Shown in pieces: positions 24,580-32,642 of a DNA stretch of 37,803 bases (within the stretch, counting starts at the first letter, position 1; every line of letters begins with the position of its first letter). The translations under genes were made by a program, and so were the position numbers. The stretch lies in NCBI GenBank assembly GCA_003537575.1, contig DPRS01000038.1:113540-151342 (forward strand), given 5' to 3'. This stretch comes from Oxalobacteraceae bacterium. Its GTDB lineage: Bacteria; Pseudomonadota; Gammaproteobacteria; Burkholderiales; Burkholderiaceae_D. Below the pieces are notes generated by a model. That model was not told the DNA's origin, made no database searches, and saw only the letters and a list, made by a program, of their open reading frames with translations.

Positions 24580-25122
24580 ATGAATGCTAAAGTCTCCACA
24601 CTGGCTGCCTTCGCCCTTTTGCTGGCAGCGACGCAAGTTCCGGCCCATGCGGTCGATTCCTTCTCGCTCGAACTCGGCACCGGCAACAAGACCGACCTGG
24701 CGCGCATCGGCGCGCAATGGCAGTGGGAAAATCGCTGGTGGCAATCCAACGGCACGCACATCGGCGGCTACTGGGACCTCAATCTTGGTCACTGGCGCGG
24801 CGATGCCTTCCAGGGCGTTGCAGGCAGCAAGCAGAACATCACCACTCTCGGCATCACCCCGGTATTCCGGTTCCAGAAAGACAATCTGCAAGGCTGGTAC
24901 GGCGAACTCGGTATCGGCGCCAATCTCCTGAGCGGCTATTACGACAACAATCGCCGCCGCTTCTCGACGCGTTTTCAGTTCGGCGACCACATTGGCGTTG
25001 GCTATGTCTTCGCCAACAAGCTGGATGTCAGCTTCCGTTTCCAGCATTTCTCCAACGCCAGCATCAAGGCGCCCAATCCCGGCGTAAACTTTTCCGTCCT
25101 GCGGGTGAGCTACCCGCTCTGA
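24580..25122 (+). CDS. pagL: Lipid A 3-O-deacylase PagL-like outer-membrane protein
   Basis: Outer-membrane beta-barrel of 180 residues with signal peptide (residues 1-24, cleavage after AHA). PagL removes the 3-O acyl chain of lipid A. Family features are WQWENRWWQ, GGYWDLNLGHW and the active-site strand RFQHFSNASIKAPNPG with catalytic H156 and S158. The terminal residue is Leu rather than Phe, preceded by a typical alternating strand (FSVLRVSYPL). The acidic third triad residue known from P. aeruginosa PagL has no clear counterpart (V169 and N170 at that place). It has its own promoter, so regulation separate from the plsC run is likely. Confidence 0.87.
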   Translation: MNAKVSTLAAFALLLAATQVPAHAVDSFSLELGTGNKTDLARIGAQWQWENRWWQSNGTHIGGYWDLNLGHWRGDAFQGVAGSKQNITTLGITPVFRFQKDNLQGWYGELGIGANLLSGYYDNNRRRFSTRFQFGDHIGVGYVFANKLDVSFRFQHFSNASIKAPNPGVNFSVLRVSYPL

Positions 25123-25136
25123 GCGAAGGTCACTGC

Positions 25137-25526
25137 ATGCGCATTCTTCACACCATGCTGCGGGTCGGCAACCTGCAGCGCTCCATCGATTTCTACACCC
25201 GGCTGCTCGGCATGCAACTGCTGCGCACGGTCGACCGGCCCGAACAGCAGTACACCCTGGCCTACCTCGGCTACGGCAGCAATCCGGAGCACGCGGAACT
25301 GGAGCTGACCTACAACTACGGTGTGGACAGCTACGACATGGGTAGCGCCTACGGCCATATCGCCATTGCGGTGGACGACATCCGCGGCACCTGCGACGGC
25401 GTCAAAGCAGCTGGCGGCACGGTCACGCGTGAACCCGGCCCGGTCAAGGGCGGCAATACCATGATCGCCTTCATTCAGGATCCCGACGGTTACAAAGTCG
25501 AACTGATCGCGCACGGCGCCTTGTAA
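25137..25526 (+). CDS. gloA: Lactoylglutathione lyase (glyoxalase I)
   Basis: Cytoplasmic enzyme of 129 residues that isomerises the methylglyoxal-glutathione hemithioacetal to lactoylglutathione. All four metal ligands align in position with E. coli GloA: H5, E56, H74 and E122. It begins MRILHTMLRVGNLQRSIDFY, as expected for the Ni2+-type enzyme. A GAAGG ribosome site lies just upstream of ATG 25137. It follows pagL by 14 bases and probably shares its transcript. Confidence 0.97.
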   Translation: MRILHTMLRVGNLQRSIDFYTRLLGMQLLRTVDRPEQQYTLAYLGYGSNPEHAELELTYNYGVDSYDMGSAYGHIAIAVDDIRGTCDGVKAAGGTVTREPGPVKGGNTMIAFIQDPDGYKVELIAHGAL

Positions 25527-25534
25527 TAAGCAGA

Positions 25535-25550
25535 CGGCGCCATCGCGCCG
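25535..25550 (+). other. GC hairpin immediately before the permease ribosome site
   Basis: A perfect 6-bp stem CGGCGC/GCGCCG with a 4-base loop sits nine bases after the gloA stop and six bases before the AAGGAGG of the next gene. No T-run follows, so termination is unlikely; it may stabilise the upstream message or tune initiation at the TTG start. Confidence 0.4.
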
Positions 25551-25567
25551 CCCCCAAGGAGGCCGGC

Positions 25568-26956
25568 TTGGATTTCCTCATCGTTCTTTCAGCATTGCTG
25601 CTGCTGATGCTGACTGCCTATCGCGGCTACAGCGTCATCCTGTTTGCCCCAATGTGCGCCTTGCTGGCGGTATTCCTGACCAATCCTGACGCCGTGCTGC
25701 CGATGTTCAGCGGCGTGTTCATGACAGGGATGGTGAGTTTTCTCAAGTTGTATTTCCCTGTGTTCATGCTCGGCGCGGTCTTCGGCAAGGTGATCGAGCT
25801 CTCCGGGTTTTCCAAATCCATCGTCAGCGCAGTGATCCGCCTGCTCGGCAAGCGGCATGCCATACTTTCCATCGTGCTGGTATGCGCCCTGCTGACCTAT
25901 GGCGGCGTGTCGCTGTTCGTGGTGGTGTTCGCGGTTTATCCATTTGCCGCGGAAATGTTCCGGCAAAGCGGCATTCCCAAGCGCCTGATTCCCGCCACCA
26001 TTGCGCTGGGCGCCTTCACCTTTACCATGACAGCGCTGCCCGGCACGCCGCAGATTCAGAACATCATCCCCACCACCTTCTTCAAGACGACCACCTGGGC
26101 AGCGCCATGGTTCGGCCTGATCGGCGCTGCATTTATGCTCGGCGGTGGCATGCTCTATCTGGAATGGCGCCGCAGGCAAGCCGCTCGTGCTGGCGAAACC
26201 TATGGAGAAGACCACCGGAACGAGCCGGAACCGCTGGGTGAGATGGCTCTGCCGAATCCCTGGCTGGCGCTGCTTCCGCTGGTGCTGGTGGCGGTGCTGA
26301 ATAAGGTGTTCACCAGCCTGATTCCCATCTATTTCGGTAGCACCGCGACAGTGAACATGGGCGCCAAGGCGCTTTCGATCGACGTCAATTCCCTGGTCGC
26401 CATCTGGGCGGTGCTGGGCGCGCTGCTGTCAGGTATCGTGTGCGTGCTGTTGTTCGCCTTCAAGCCCATTGCCTCGCGCTTCGCCGACGGCTCGCAATCC
26501 GCCATCGCCGGCTCGTTGCTGGCATCGATGAATACCGCGTCAGAATACGGATTCGGCGCGGTGATTGCGGCGCTGCCAGGCTTTACCCTGATTTCCGAAG
26601 CGCTCAGGCAGATTCCCAACCCCCTGGTGAATGAAGCCGTCAGCGTCAGCCTGCTCGCCGGAATCACCGGATCGGCTTCCGGCGGCATGAGCATTGCGCT
26701 GGCTGCCATGGCCGATTCCTTCATCCAGGCGGCCAACGCGGCCGGCATTCCGCTGGAAGTGCTGCACCGCGTCGCCGCCATGGCCAGCGGCGGCATGGAT
26801 ACCATGCCGCACAATGGCGCGGTCATTACCTTGCTGGCAGTCACGGGACTCACCCACAAACAGTCTTACAAGGACATATTCGCGGTCTCGGTGGCGATTG
26901 CTACTACCGCGGTGTTCGTCGGCATCGCCGTCTATTACCTGTTCGGAATTTATTAA
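25568..26956 (+). CDS. GntP-family permease (gluconate/hydroxy-acid type)
   Basis: Inner-membrane transporter of 462 residues with about 12 hydrophobic segments. Family features include the N-terminal LTAYRGYSVILFAPMCALLAV, TMTALPGTPQIQNIIPT in the middle, and the C-terminal MASGGMDTMPHNGAVITLLAVTG. GntP-family members carry gluconate, other sugar acids, or 3-hydroxybutyrate; this sequence reminds me most of the hydroxybutyrate-type branch, but I would not assign a substrate. The start is TTG at 25568 with a perfect AAGGAGG ribosome site (25556-25562) at 5-base spacing. Its TAA lies one base from the rsmA stop on the other strand. Confidence 0.85.
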   Translation: MDFLIVLSALLLLMLTAYRGYSVILFAPMCALLAVFLTNPDAVLPMFSGVFMTGMVSFLKLYFPVFMLGAVFGKVIELSGFSKSIVSAVIRLLGKRHAILSIVLVCALLTYGGVSLFVVVFAVYPFAAEMFRQSGIPKRLIPATIALGAFTFTMTALPGTPQIQNIIPTTFFKTTTWAAPWFGLIGAAFMLGGGMLYLEWRRRQAARAGETYGEDHRNEPEPLGEMALPNPWLALLPLVLVAVLNKVFTSLIPIYFGSTATVNMGAKALSIDVNSLVAIWAVLGALLSGIVCVLLFAFKPIASRFADGSQSAIAGSLLASMNTASEYGFGAVIAALPGFTLISEALRQIPNPLVNEAVSVSLLAGITGSASGGMSIALAAMADSFIQAANAAGIPLEVLHRVAAMASGGMDTMPHNGAVITLLAVTGLTHKQSYKDIFAVSVAIATTAVFVGIAVYYLFGIY

Positions 26957-26957
26957 T

Positions 26958-27728
26958 TCAGGGCAGGCGCCTGGCCAGCGCGACGAATTGCGCCACCGGC
27001 ACGGTTTCCGGCCGCGCCTGCGGATCGATGCCGGCATCGACCAGATCTTGCTCGGTAAACATCCCGGCCAGGCAATTACGGATCACCTTGCGCCGTTGCG
27101 AAAAGGCCTTGGTCACCACCTGCGCCAGGCGCGACTCGTCGCAGGCCAGCGGATTCTGCAAGGGGATCATGCGCACGATGGCCGAGTCGACCTGCGGCGG
27201 CGGATCGAAGGCGGTGGGCGGCACCACGAACAGCAGTTCCATGTAATAGCGCCACTGCAGCATCACCGACAGCCGCCCGTACGCCTTGCCGCCCGGCTCC
27301 GCCACCATCCGCTCCACCACTTCCTTCTGCAGCATGAAATGCTGGTCCTGCACCCGATCGGCAATCTGCGCCAGGTGGAACAGCAAGGGGCTGGAAATGT
27401 TGTAGGGCAGGTTGCCGACCACGCGCAACTTCTTCTCGTCCGGTACGGGAATGCCGGCAAAGTCGAACTGCAAGGCATCGGCCGAGTGGATGAGCAGACG
27501 CGCCGGCTCGAAGTTCTTTTGCAGGCGCATCACGAGATCGCGGTCGAGCTCGACCACATGCAATTGCCTCAGCGATTCCAGCAGCAGCCTGGTCATTGCC
27601 GCCAGGCCGGGGCCGATCTCGACCATGGCATCGTCGGGCTGCGGGTCGATCGCGCGGATGATATCGTGCAGTACGCCCTGGTCGGTCAGGAAATTCTGGC
27701 CGAAGCGCTTGCGGGGAATGTGTTTCAT
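26958..27728 (-). CDS. rsmA: 16S rRNA (adenine1518/1519-N6)-dimethyltransferase
   Basis: SAM-dependent methyltransferase of 256 residues (KsgA) that dimethylates two adenosines near the 3' end of 16S rRNA during small-subunit assembly. It begins KHIPRKRFGQNFLTD, has the SAM-binding VEIGPGLAAMT, and the catalytic motif NLPYNISSPLLFHL. ATG 27726-27728 overlaps the pdxA stop by four bases. It is the last gene of the canonical lptD-surA-pdxA-rsmA operon and converges with the permease gene with no room for a terminator. Confidence 0.96.
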   Translation of the reverse strand: MKHIPRKRFGQNFLTDQGVLHDIIRAIDPQPDDAMVEIGPGLAAMTRLLLESLRQLHVVELDRDLVMRLQKNFEPARLLIHSADALQFDFAGIPVPDEKKLRVVGNLPYNISSPLLFHLAQIADRVQDQHFMLQKEVVERMVAEPGGKAYGRLSVMLQWRYYMELLFVVPPTAFDPPPQVDSAIVRMIPLQNPLACDESRLAQVVTKAFSQRRKVIRNCLAGMFTEQDLVDAGIDPQARPETVPVAQFVALARRLP

Positions 27729-28783
27729 GGATTTCTTGAAGAAGCCGCAGCTGCCGCCATGTGCGCTGCCGCGCGAAGAGCTTCGATCATGCTGCCGCAA
27801 TCGGCATGGCCGATGCCTTGGGCCGCCAGGTCGAGCGCGGTGCCATGGTCGACCGAAGTGCGGATGATCGGCAAGCCGAGGGTGATATTGACGCCGCGCC
27901 CGAAGCTGGCATGCTTCAGCACCGGCAAGCCCTGGTCGTGGTACATCGCCAGCACGCAATCGGCATCCTGCAGATACTTCGGCTGGAACAGGGTATCGGC
28001 CGGATACGGGCCGCGCGCATCGATGCCGCGCTCCTGCGCGACCTTGAGCGCCGGTTCGATGACGTCGATTTCCTCGCGGCCGAGATACCCGCCTTCGCCG
28101 GCATGCGGATTCAGGCCTGTCACCAGGATGCGCGGGCTGGTGATGCCGAACTTGTTTTGCAGGTCGGCATGCACGATCCCGATCGTGCGCAGCAGGGAAT
28201 CGACCGTGATCGCCGCCGGCACGTCCTTCAGCGGCAAATGCGTGGTCGCCAGCGCCACCCGCAGCGGCTGCGGGTCATTGCTCCCGGAAGCCAGCATCAT
28301 GACAACCTGCGGCGTGGCGGTCTTTTGCGCGAAGTATTCAGTGTGGCCGGTAAAGGCGACGCCGGCATCGTTGATCGTGCTCTTTTGCAACGGCGCGGTG
28401 ACCACCGCCTCGAACAGGCGCGACTGCGCCCCCTCGATGGCGATATCCAGCGTCTGCAGCACGGCGCGGCCGTTGCGCGCATCCAGCTTGCTTGGCACCA
28501 CCGGTTCACTTAGCGGGCAGTCGATGACCGCTAGCCGGTCGGCCGGAAAGCGCGGCATGCCGGCAAAGCACACCGCCTCCCAGGATACCGCCGCCAGGCG
28601 CATGGCTGGATCGATGGCTTCAGCGGTCTGGGCGAGCAGCGCAGCGTCGCCGATCAGCACGCTGTTGATTTCGCCGCGCAGCTGCCATGCCGCCCGCAGG
28701 GAAATTTCCGGGCCGATGCCGGCGGGTTCGCCGATCGTGATGGCAATTGCCGGCCGGCGCGGTGGCGAAACGTGTCCAGGCAT
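27725..28783 (-). CDS. pdxA: 4-hydroxythreonine-4-phosphate dehydrogenase
   Basis: Enzyme of the DXP-dependent pyridoxal phosphate pathway, 352 residues from ATG 28781-28783 (E. coli PdxA is 329). The NAD-dependent oxidation yields 2-amino-3-oxo-4-phosphobutyrate, which loses CO2. Conserved segments are ITIGEPAGIGPEI, TAPLQKSTINDAG, FTGHTEYFA, GLNPHAGEGGYLGREE and AMYHDQGLPVLKH, including metal-site histidines. The frame is open upstream, but the chosen start overlaps the surA stop (TAATG), typical coupling. The C-terminal 20 residues are Ala-rich. Confidence 0.95.
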   Translation of the reverse strand: MPGHVSPPRRPAIAITIGEPAGIGPEISLRAAWQLRGEINSVLIGDAALLAQTAEAIDPAMRLAAVSWEAVCFAGMPRFPADRLAVIDCPLSEPVVPSKLDARNGRAVLQTLDIAIEGAQSRLFEAVVTAPLQKSTINDAGVAFTGHTEYFAQKTATPQVVMMLASGSNDPQPLRVALATTHLPLKDVPAAITVDSLLRTIGIVHADLQNKFGITSPRILVTGLNPHAGEGGYLGREEIDVIEPALKVAQERGIDARGPYPADTLFQPKYLQDADCVLAMYHDQGLPVLKHASFGRGVNITLGLPIIRTSVDHGTALDLAAQGIGHADCGSMIEALRAAAHMAAAAASSRNP

Positions 28784-30204
28784 TATTTCTCTTCGTTGCG
28801 ATATTCGACGTAGGCGCGGTCGCGCACCTGGCGCAGCCATTCCTGCGTCGCTTCTTCCAGCTTGCGCTCGCGCAGCACCTGGCGCGCCACCAGGCGCTTG
28901 CGCTCCTGCGAGACATCTTCGGTCTTGCGTTCCAGCACCTGGATCAGGTGGAAGCCGAAAGGCGATTCGATGGGTTCACTGATCTGGCCTGGCTGCAAGG
29001 CATTCATGGCGCGCTCGAATTCCGGCACGGTGTCGCCCGGATAGATCCAGCCGAGGTCGCCGCCCTTGGACGCGGTCAAGTCATTGGAATAGGATCGGGC
29101 CAGTTCTTCGAAGGTCGCAGCCTTGTTGTCGAGGCGCTGCTTCAGATCCTGCAGCTTGCGCTGGGCATCGAGCGAAGAAACGATCTGGTTGACCTTGATG
29201 AGGATGTGACGCGCATGGGTTTGCGTGATGGAAGTCGGCGCCGCGGCAGAGGAGGAGGCGCGCACCACGCTGGGAGTGCGCTTGCCGACCAGCTTCAGGA
29301 TATGGAAGCCGTTGGCGCTCTTGACCATCGGCGCCACTTCGCCCGGCTGCAGGTTGGCGACCGCGTCGACGAATAGTTGCGGCAGCCGGTCCTGGCTGCG
29401 CCAGCCGAGTTCGCCGCCCTTCAAGGCATCATCGGCATCGCTGGAAGCCGCCGCCAGCTTGGCGAAATCGGCGCCCGACCTCAGCTGCTGCATGAGCTGC
29501 TCGGCGCGCTGGCGGCGCTGCTCGATCTGTTCGGGCGAGGCGTTTTCCGGAATCCGCACCAGAATCTGCGCCACGTTCCACTCCTGCTGCGAATGCCCTG
29601 CGCCGGCTTCTTCCGCCAGGTAGTTTTCAATTTCGGATTCGCTGATCTGGATCTTGTTATCGACTTCGCGCTCGCGCAGGCGCTGCATGATGATCTCGCT
29701 GCGGATCTCTTCGCGGAATTTCGCAAACGGCATGCCCTGCCGTTCCAGCTGGTTGCGGAACTCCTGCAGCGACAGGCGATTCTGCTCGGCGATGCGCGCC
29801 ACCGCCCGGTCGAGCATGCCGTCATCGACCTGGATATTCATTTCCTTGGCCATTTGCAGTTGCGCGAGCTCGACGATCATGCGTTCCAGCACCTGGCCCT
29901 GCACCTCGGCGCGCGGCGGCATGCTGCCGCCCTGGCTTTGCGACGCGATCCGCCGAAGGATCATCTCGGTGCGATCGTCCAGCTCCTGCTGGGTGATGAC
30001 GTCATTATTGACCACCGCAACGATGGCATCGACGGTGCGGATGGGCGCCGGGCTTGTTGCGGCGGGCGCAAGCGGGCCCGCCGCAGGCTTGAGCTGCGAC
30101 CAGGCATTCGGCGCCGCGGCAACCGCCAGGCAGGACAGGATGCACGCAAGCGCGCTGCGGGAAAACGGAAGAAGGGTGTTTCGCATAATGTGCAGTGAAT
30201 CCAT
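28783..30204 (-). CDS. surA: Periplasmic chaperone and peptidyl-prolyl isomerase SurA
   Basis: Protein of 473 residues (E. coli 428) that chaperones outer-membrane proteins, including LptD encoded just upstream. A signal peptide spans about residues 1-36 (to AWS-QL). The N-terminal chaperone domain starts at VDAIVAVVNNDVITQQELD. Two parvulin domains follow, about residues 190-300 (with GGELGWRSQDRLPQLF) and 320-425 (with ARHILIKVN and GGDLGWIYPGD). A Ser/Ala-rich linker separates them. Start may be ATG 30202-30204 or ATG 30184-30186 (MRNTLLPFSRSAL), the latter giving the more typical signal peptide; neither has a clear ribosome site. Confidence 0.94.
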   Translation of the reverse strand: MDSLHIMRNTLLPFSRSALACILSCLAVAAAPNAWSQLKPAAGPLAPAATSPAPIRTVDAIVAVVNNDVITQQELDDRTEMILRRIASQSQGGSMPPRAEVQGQVLERMIVELAQLQMAKEMNIQVDDGMLDRAVARIAEQNRLSLQEFRNQLERQGMPFAKFREEIRSEIIMQRLREREVDNKIQISESEIENYLAEEAGAGHSQQEWNVAQILVRIPENASPEQIEQRRQRAEQLMQQLRSGADFAKLAAASSDADDALKGGELGWRSQDRLPQLFVDAVANLQPGEVAPMVKSANGFHILKLVGKRTPSVVRASSSAAAPTSITQTHARHILIKVNQIVSSLDAQRKLQDLKQRLDNKAATFEELARSYSNDLTASKGGDLGWIYPGDTVPEFERAMNALQPGQISEPIESPFGFHLIQVLERKTEDVSQERKRLVARQVLRERKLEEATQEWLRQVRDRAYVEYRNEEK

Positions 30205-30219
30205 GAGATAGGTAAAAGC

Positions 30220-32454
30220 CTAGCGGAAATCGCCGGAAGGCTGATTGATCATCTGGTAACCCGGAATATTCTTGCGCAAGGCATCCAGCGGATTGGAGCC
30301 GATGCGCGACAGGCCGTTCAATTCGAGCTGGATGAAAAAGCCGGTGGTGGCGGTATTCGACGAGGTCGGCGTGCGTTGCGCGACCACGCGGAAGATCCAG
30401 CAGTCGGCCTTGTATTCCAGTCCGAGCAGGGCTTCCGCAATCTTGCTGTTGCGCGGCGAGTCGACCGAATTGACAAGGCTGGGCCTGTCGTTGCGCAGCG
30501 AATAATTGATGCGGCCGACGCCATACCAGCGCTGCGCCAGCGGCCATTGCGCCGAAATATCCACCTGCTCCAGCGGCGTCAGCAAGTTCGAGACGTCGCG
30601 CCGGTATTGCACGTTCAGCACGCGCATCGGTCCCGGCTGCCAGCGCACGCCATAGTTATCGCGCACCATGGTGCTCACGCTCTGGCTGTACTGCATGTTG
30701 GCTTCCACGCTGACCGTCGGCGAGACTTTGCCGGCGGCAGCCAGCAACAGGTCGGAACGGGTCTGGCTATTGAGTACGCCCGGCAGGGTAACGTGCTGGT
30801 CGGCAAAGTAATAGCGCTGGCCGACCGCAAGGCGCGCCCGCTCGATCCCCGAAGGTTCGATGAAGCGTGAAACCAGGGCCGCCGTCAACTGGTTGGCGTC
30901 GCTGATGCGATCATGCCCGACGAAGCGGTTTTCGGAAAATAGTTGCGCGTAGTTGAAGTCGGCCAGGCCGGTGTCGAACAGGGGGAGCCGGCTCTGGTCG
31001 CGGTACGGCGTATACACGTAGAACAGGCGCGGCTCGAGCGTCTGGGTGACGGCATTGCCGAACAGGCTGGCGTCGCGCTCGAACACCATGCCCGAGTCAA
31101 GCGAGGCGGTCGGCACCATGCGGTTGAAGCTGCTCGGCGTGCCTGCAATCGGGTTGTCGAGCGAATAGGTGGTCGCATGCAGGGCAAGCTTCGGCGTAAT
31201 GAAAAAGCTCGGGCGGATGACCGGAAAGGACAGCTTCGGATTGATCACCAGGCGGTCACCGACCAGGGCCGTGGGATGCGAGAAGCGGGTGGCATCGAGA
31301 TCCGCAGACCAGTCCCAGCCATTGACGTCCAGCTGTTCCGCATGGAGCAGGAACTGCGGCAGGCGGTCGTAGGGCCGGGCGATCGGCACCAGCGGATCCT
31401 GCAGCACCTGGTAATTCGACGCGCGCAGGGAGGCGTACCAGAACGATCCGCCATAAGTCAGGTTCATGTCGCGCGTCAGCAGTCGCTGCTTGCTGGTGGT
31501 GATCGTGCTGGCGAAGTCGTCCGGATAGCGGTCGTCCGAAGCCGTATTCAGGTTCCAGTTCAGGGTCCAGGCCGGCGCGAAATTCTGCGTATGGATCGAC
31601 GACACCGCGTAGCGGTTGGTATCCGTCTCGCGGTCGTTGCGCAGGTATTCGGCCCGGGTTTCGCCGCTATAGGTCTGGCCCAGGTAACGCGCTTCGGCGC
31701 CCATCTGCAAGCCGCGCTTGGAAATGATTTTTGGGTACAGGGTCAGATCGCGGTTGGGCGCGATATTGAAATAGTACGGCACCAGCACTTCGAGACCGCC
31801 CTTGCTGGTGGTGCCGATCGTGGGCGGCAATACCCCCGATTTGCGGTCGTCCGACAAGGGAAAGGACATGGCAGGCGTGCCGAGGATGGGCACGCCCTTG
31901 AAATACACCACCGTGCCGGTGGCAAAACCGGTATTGCGCCCCTTGTCCAGCCGCAGCCGCGACGATTTGAGATACCAGTCAGGATCGGGCATTTCGCAGG
32001 TGCTGTAAGTCCCGTCCGATACCATTGCCTCGTCTTTCGACTCGAAATCGATGCGTTCGGCGCGGCCCTGTCCATTGTTCTGTTCCAGGTGGTAGGTCGG
32101 CTGGGTGACGAAGCCCTCGCCGGAATCGATGCGCAGCCTGGCCGCATCGCCGGTGTAGCGATCGCCCATGCGCTGCATGCGGATATTGCCGCTGGCTTCC
32201 ACTTCATCCTTGAGGATGTTGTAAGTGGCGCGATCGCTTTCGATGACGGTGGTGCCCTGGACGATTTCGACATTGGTGTCGAAATGGACTTCACGGTCAG
32301 GACGGCCGGTCATGCGATCGGCGCTGATGCTGACCGGCTGATCCTGGTCGCTGACTTGCGCCGCGGCGACGCCGGGCAAGGCGGTAGCCGCCACGGTGGT
32401 TGTCACCATGCAAAGCAATAGCGGCGAATCAAAAAATGGGGGAACCCGGATCAT
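30220..32454 (-). CDS. lptD: LPS-assembly outer-membrane protein LptD
   Basis: Outer-membrane translocon subunit of 744 residues that inserts LPS into the outer leaflet together with LptE. It has a signal peptide (to about residue 32), an OstA/LptA-like jellyroll domain (about 40-155, SISADRMTGR to the GEGFVTQPTYHLEQN region) and a large C-terminal barrel. The mature protein has only two Cys, one in YSTCEMPDPD and one in YKADCWIF, whereas E. coli LptD has four; a single inter-domain disulfide is possible. ATG 32452-32454 lacks a clear ribosome site and follows a T-rich leader. surA follows 15 bases after the stop. Confidence 0.95.
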   Translation of the reverse strand: MIRVPPFFDSPLLLCMVTTTVAATALPGVAAAQVSDQDQPVSISADRMTGRPDREVHFDTNVEIVQGTTVIESDRATYNILKDEVEASGNIRMQRMGDRYTGDAARLRIDSGEGFVTQPTYHLEQNNGQGRAERIDFESKDEAMVSDGTYSTCEMPDPDWYLKSSRLRLDKGRNTGFATGTVVYFKGVPILGTPAMSFPLSDDRKSGVLPPTIGTTSKGGLEVLVPYYFNIAPNRDLTLYPKIISKRGLQMGAEARYLGQTYSGETRAEYLRNDRETDTNRYAVSSIHTQNFAPAWTLNWNLNTASDDRYPDDFASTITTSKQRLLTRDMNLTYGGSFWYASLRASNYQVLQDPLVPIARPYDRLPQFLLHAEQLDVNGWDWSADLDATRFSHPTALVGDRLVINPKLSFPVIRPSFFITPKLALHATTYSLDNPIAGTPSSFNRMVPTASLDSGMVFERDASLFGNAVTQTLEPRLFYVYTPYRDQSRLPLFDTGLADFNYAQLFSENRFVGHDRISDANQLTAALVSRFIEPSGIERARLAVGQRYYFADQHVTLPGVLNSQTRSDLLLAAAGKVSPTVSVEANMQYSQSVSTMVRDNYGVRWQPGPMRVLNVQYRRDVSNLLTPLEQVDISAQWPLAQRWYGVGRINYSLRNDRPSLVNSVDSPRNSKIAEALLGLEYKADCWIFRVVAQRTPTSSNTATTGFFIQLELNGLSRIGSNPLDALRKNIPGYQMINQPSGDFR

Positions 32455-32642
32455 GAAAAAAACAAAATCATGCTATAGCCTGTTGACCATTGTTAGCGTT
32501 ATCGGCATGCGCCGCCCTCCCTGCCGTAAGGCTGCCACGCAGGTTTGCGGCAGCTGCTCGGCGTGCATTAGCAGGCGATTTTTTGAAACGAATCCCTTAT
32601 TATATGGGAATCTGTCCCCACAACCGCATTCCTGCTCGTTCC
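32455..32642. promoter_or_regulatory. lptD/amgK divergent promoter region
   Basis: 188 bases between two divergent operons; it must contain both promoters, but I cannot assign boxes with confidence. On the minus strand the bases before lptD are T-rich and a CTATAGC stretch lies about 30 bases upstream of the ATG. On the plus strand an AT-rich patch (CTTATTATATGGG near 32596-32608) precedes amgK. TCTGTCCCCA at 32611-32620 recurs at 33702-33711, after amgK. Confidence 0.5.

Noticed and set aside
26694..28982. 762-codon + strand frame crossing the permease end, rsmA and pdxA
   Set aside because: It spans three real genes on mixed strands and has low-complexity Arg/Ser composition; not a plausible protein.
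30943..32421. 492-codon + strand frame opposite lptD
   Set aside because: Antisense shadow; lptD has clear domain structure on the minus strand.
32490..32642. Upstream extension of the amgK frame from 32490
   Set aside because: The extra residues show no family similarity and run into the lptD/amgK promoter gap; the family N-terminus fits ATG 32643.
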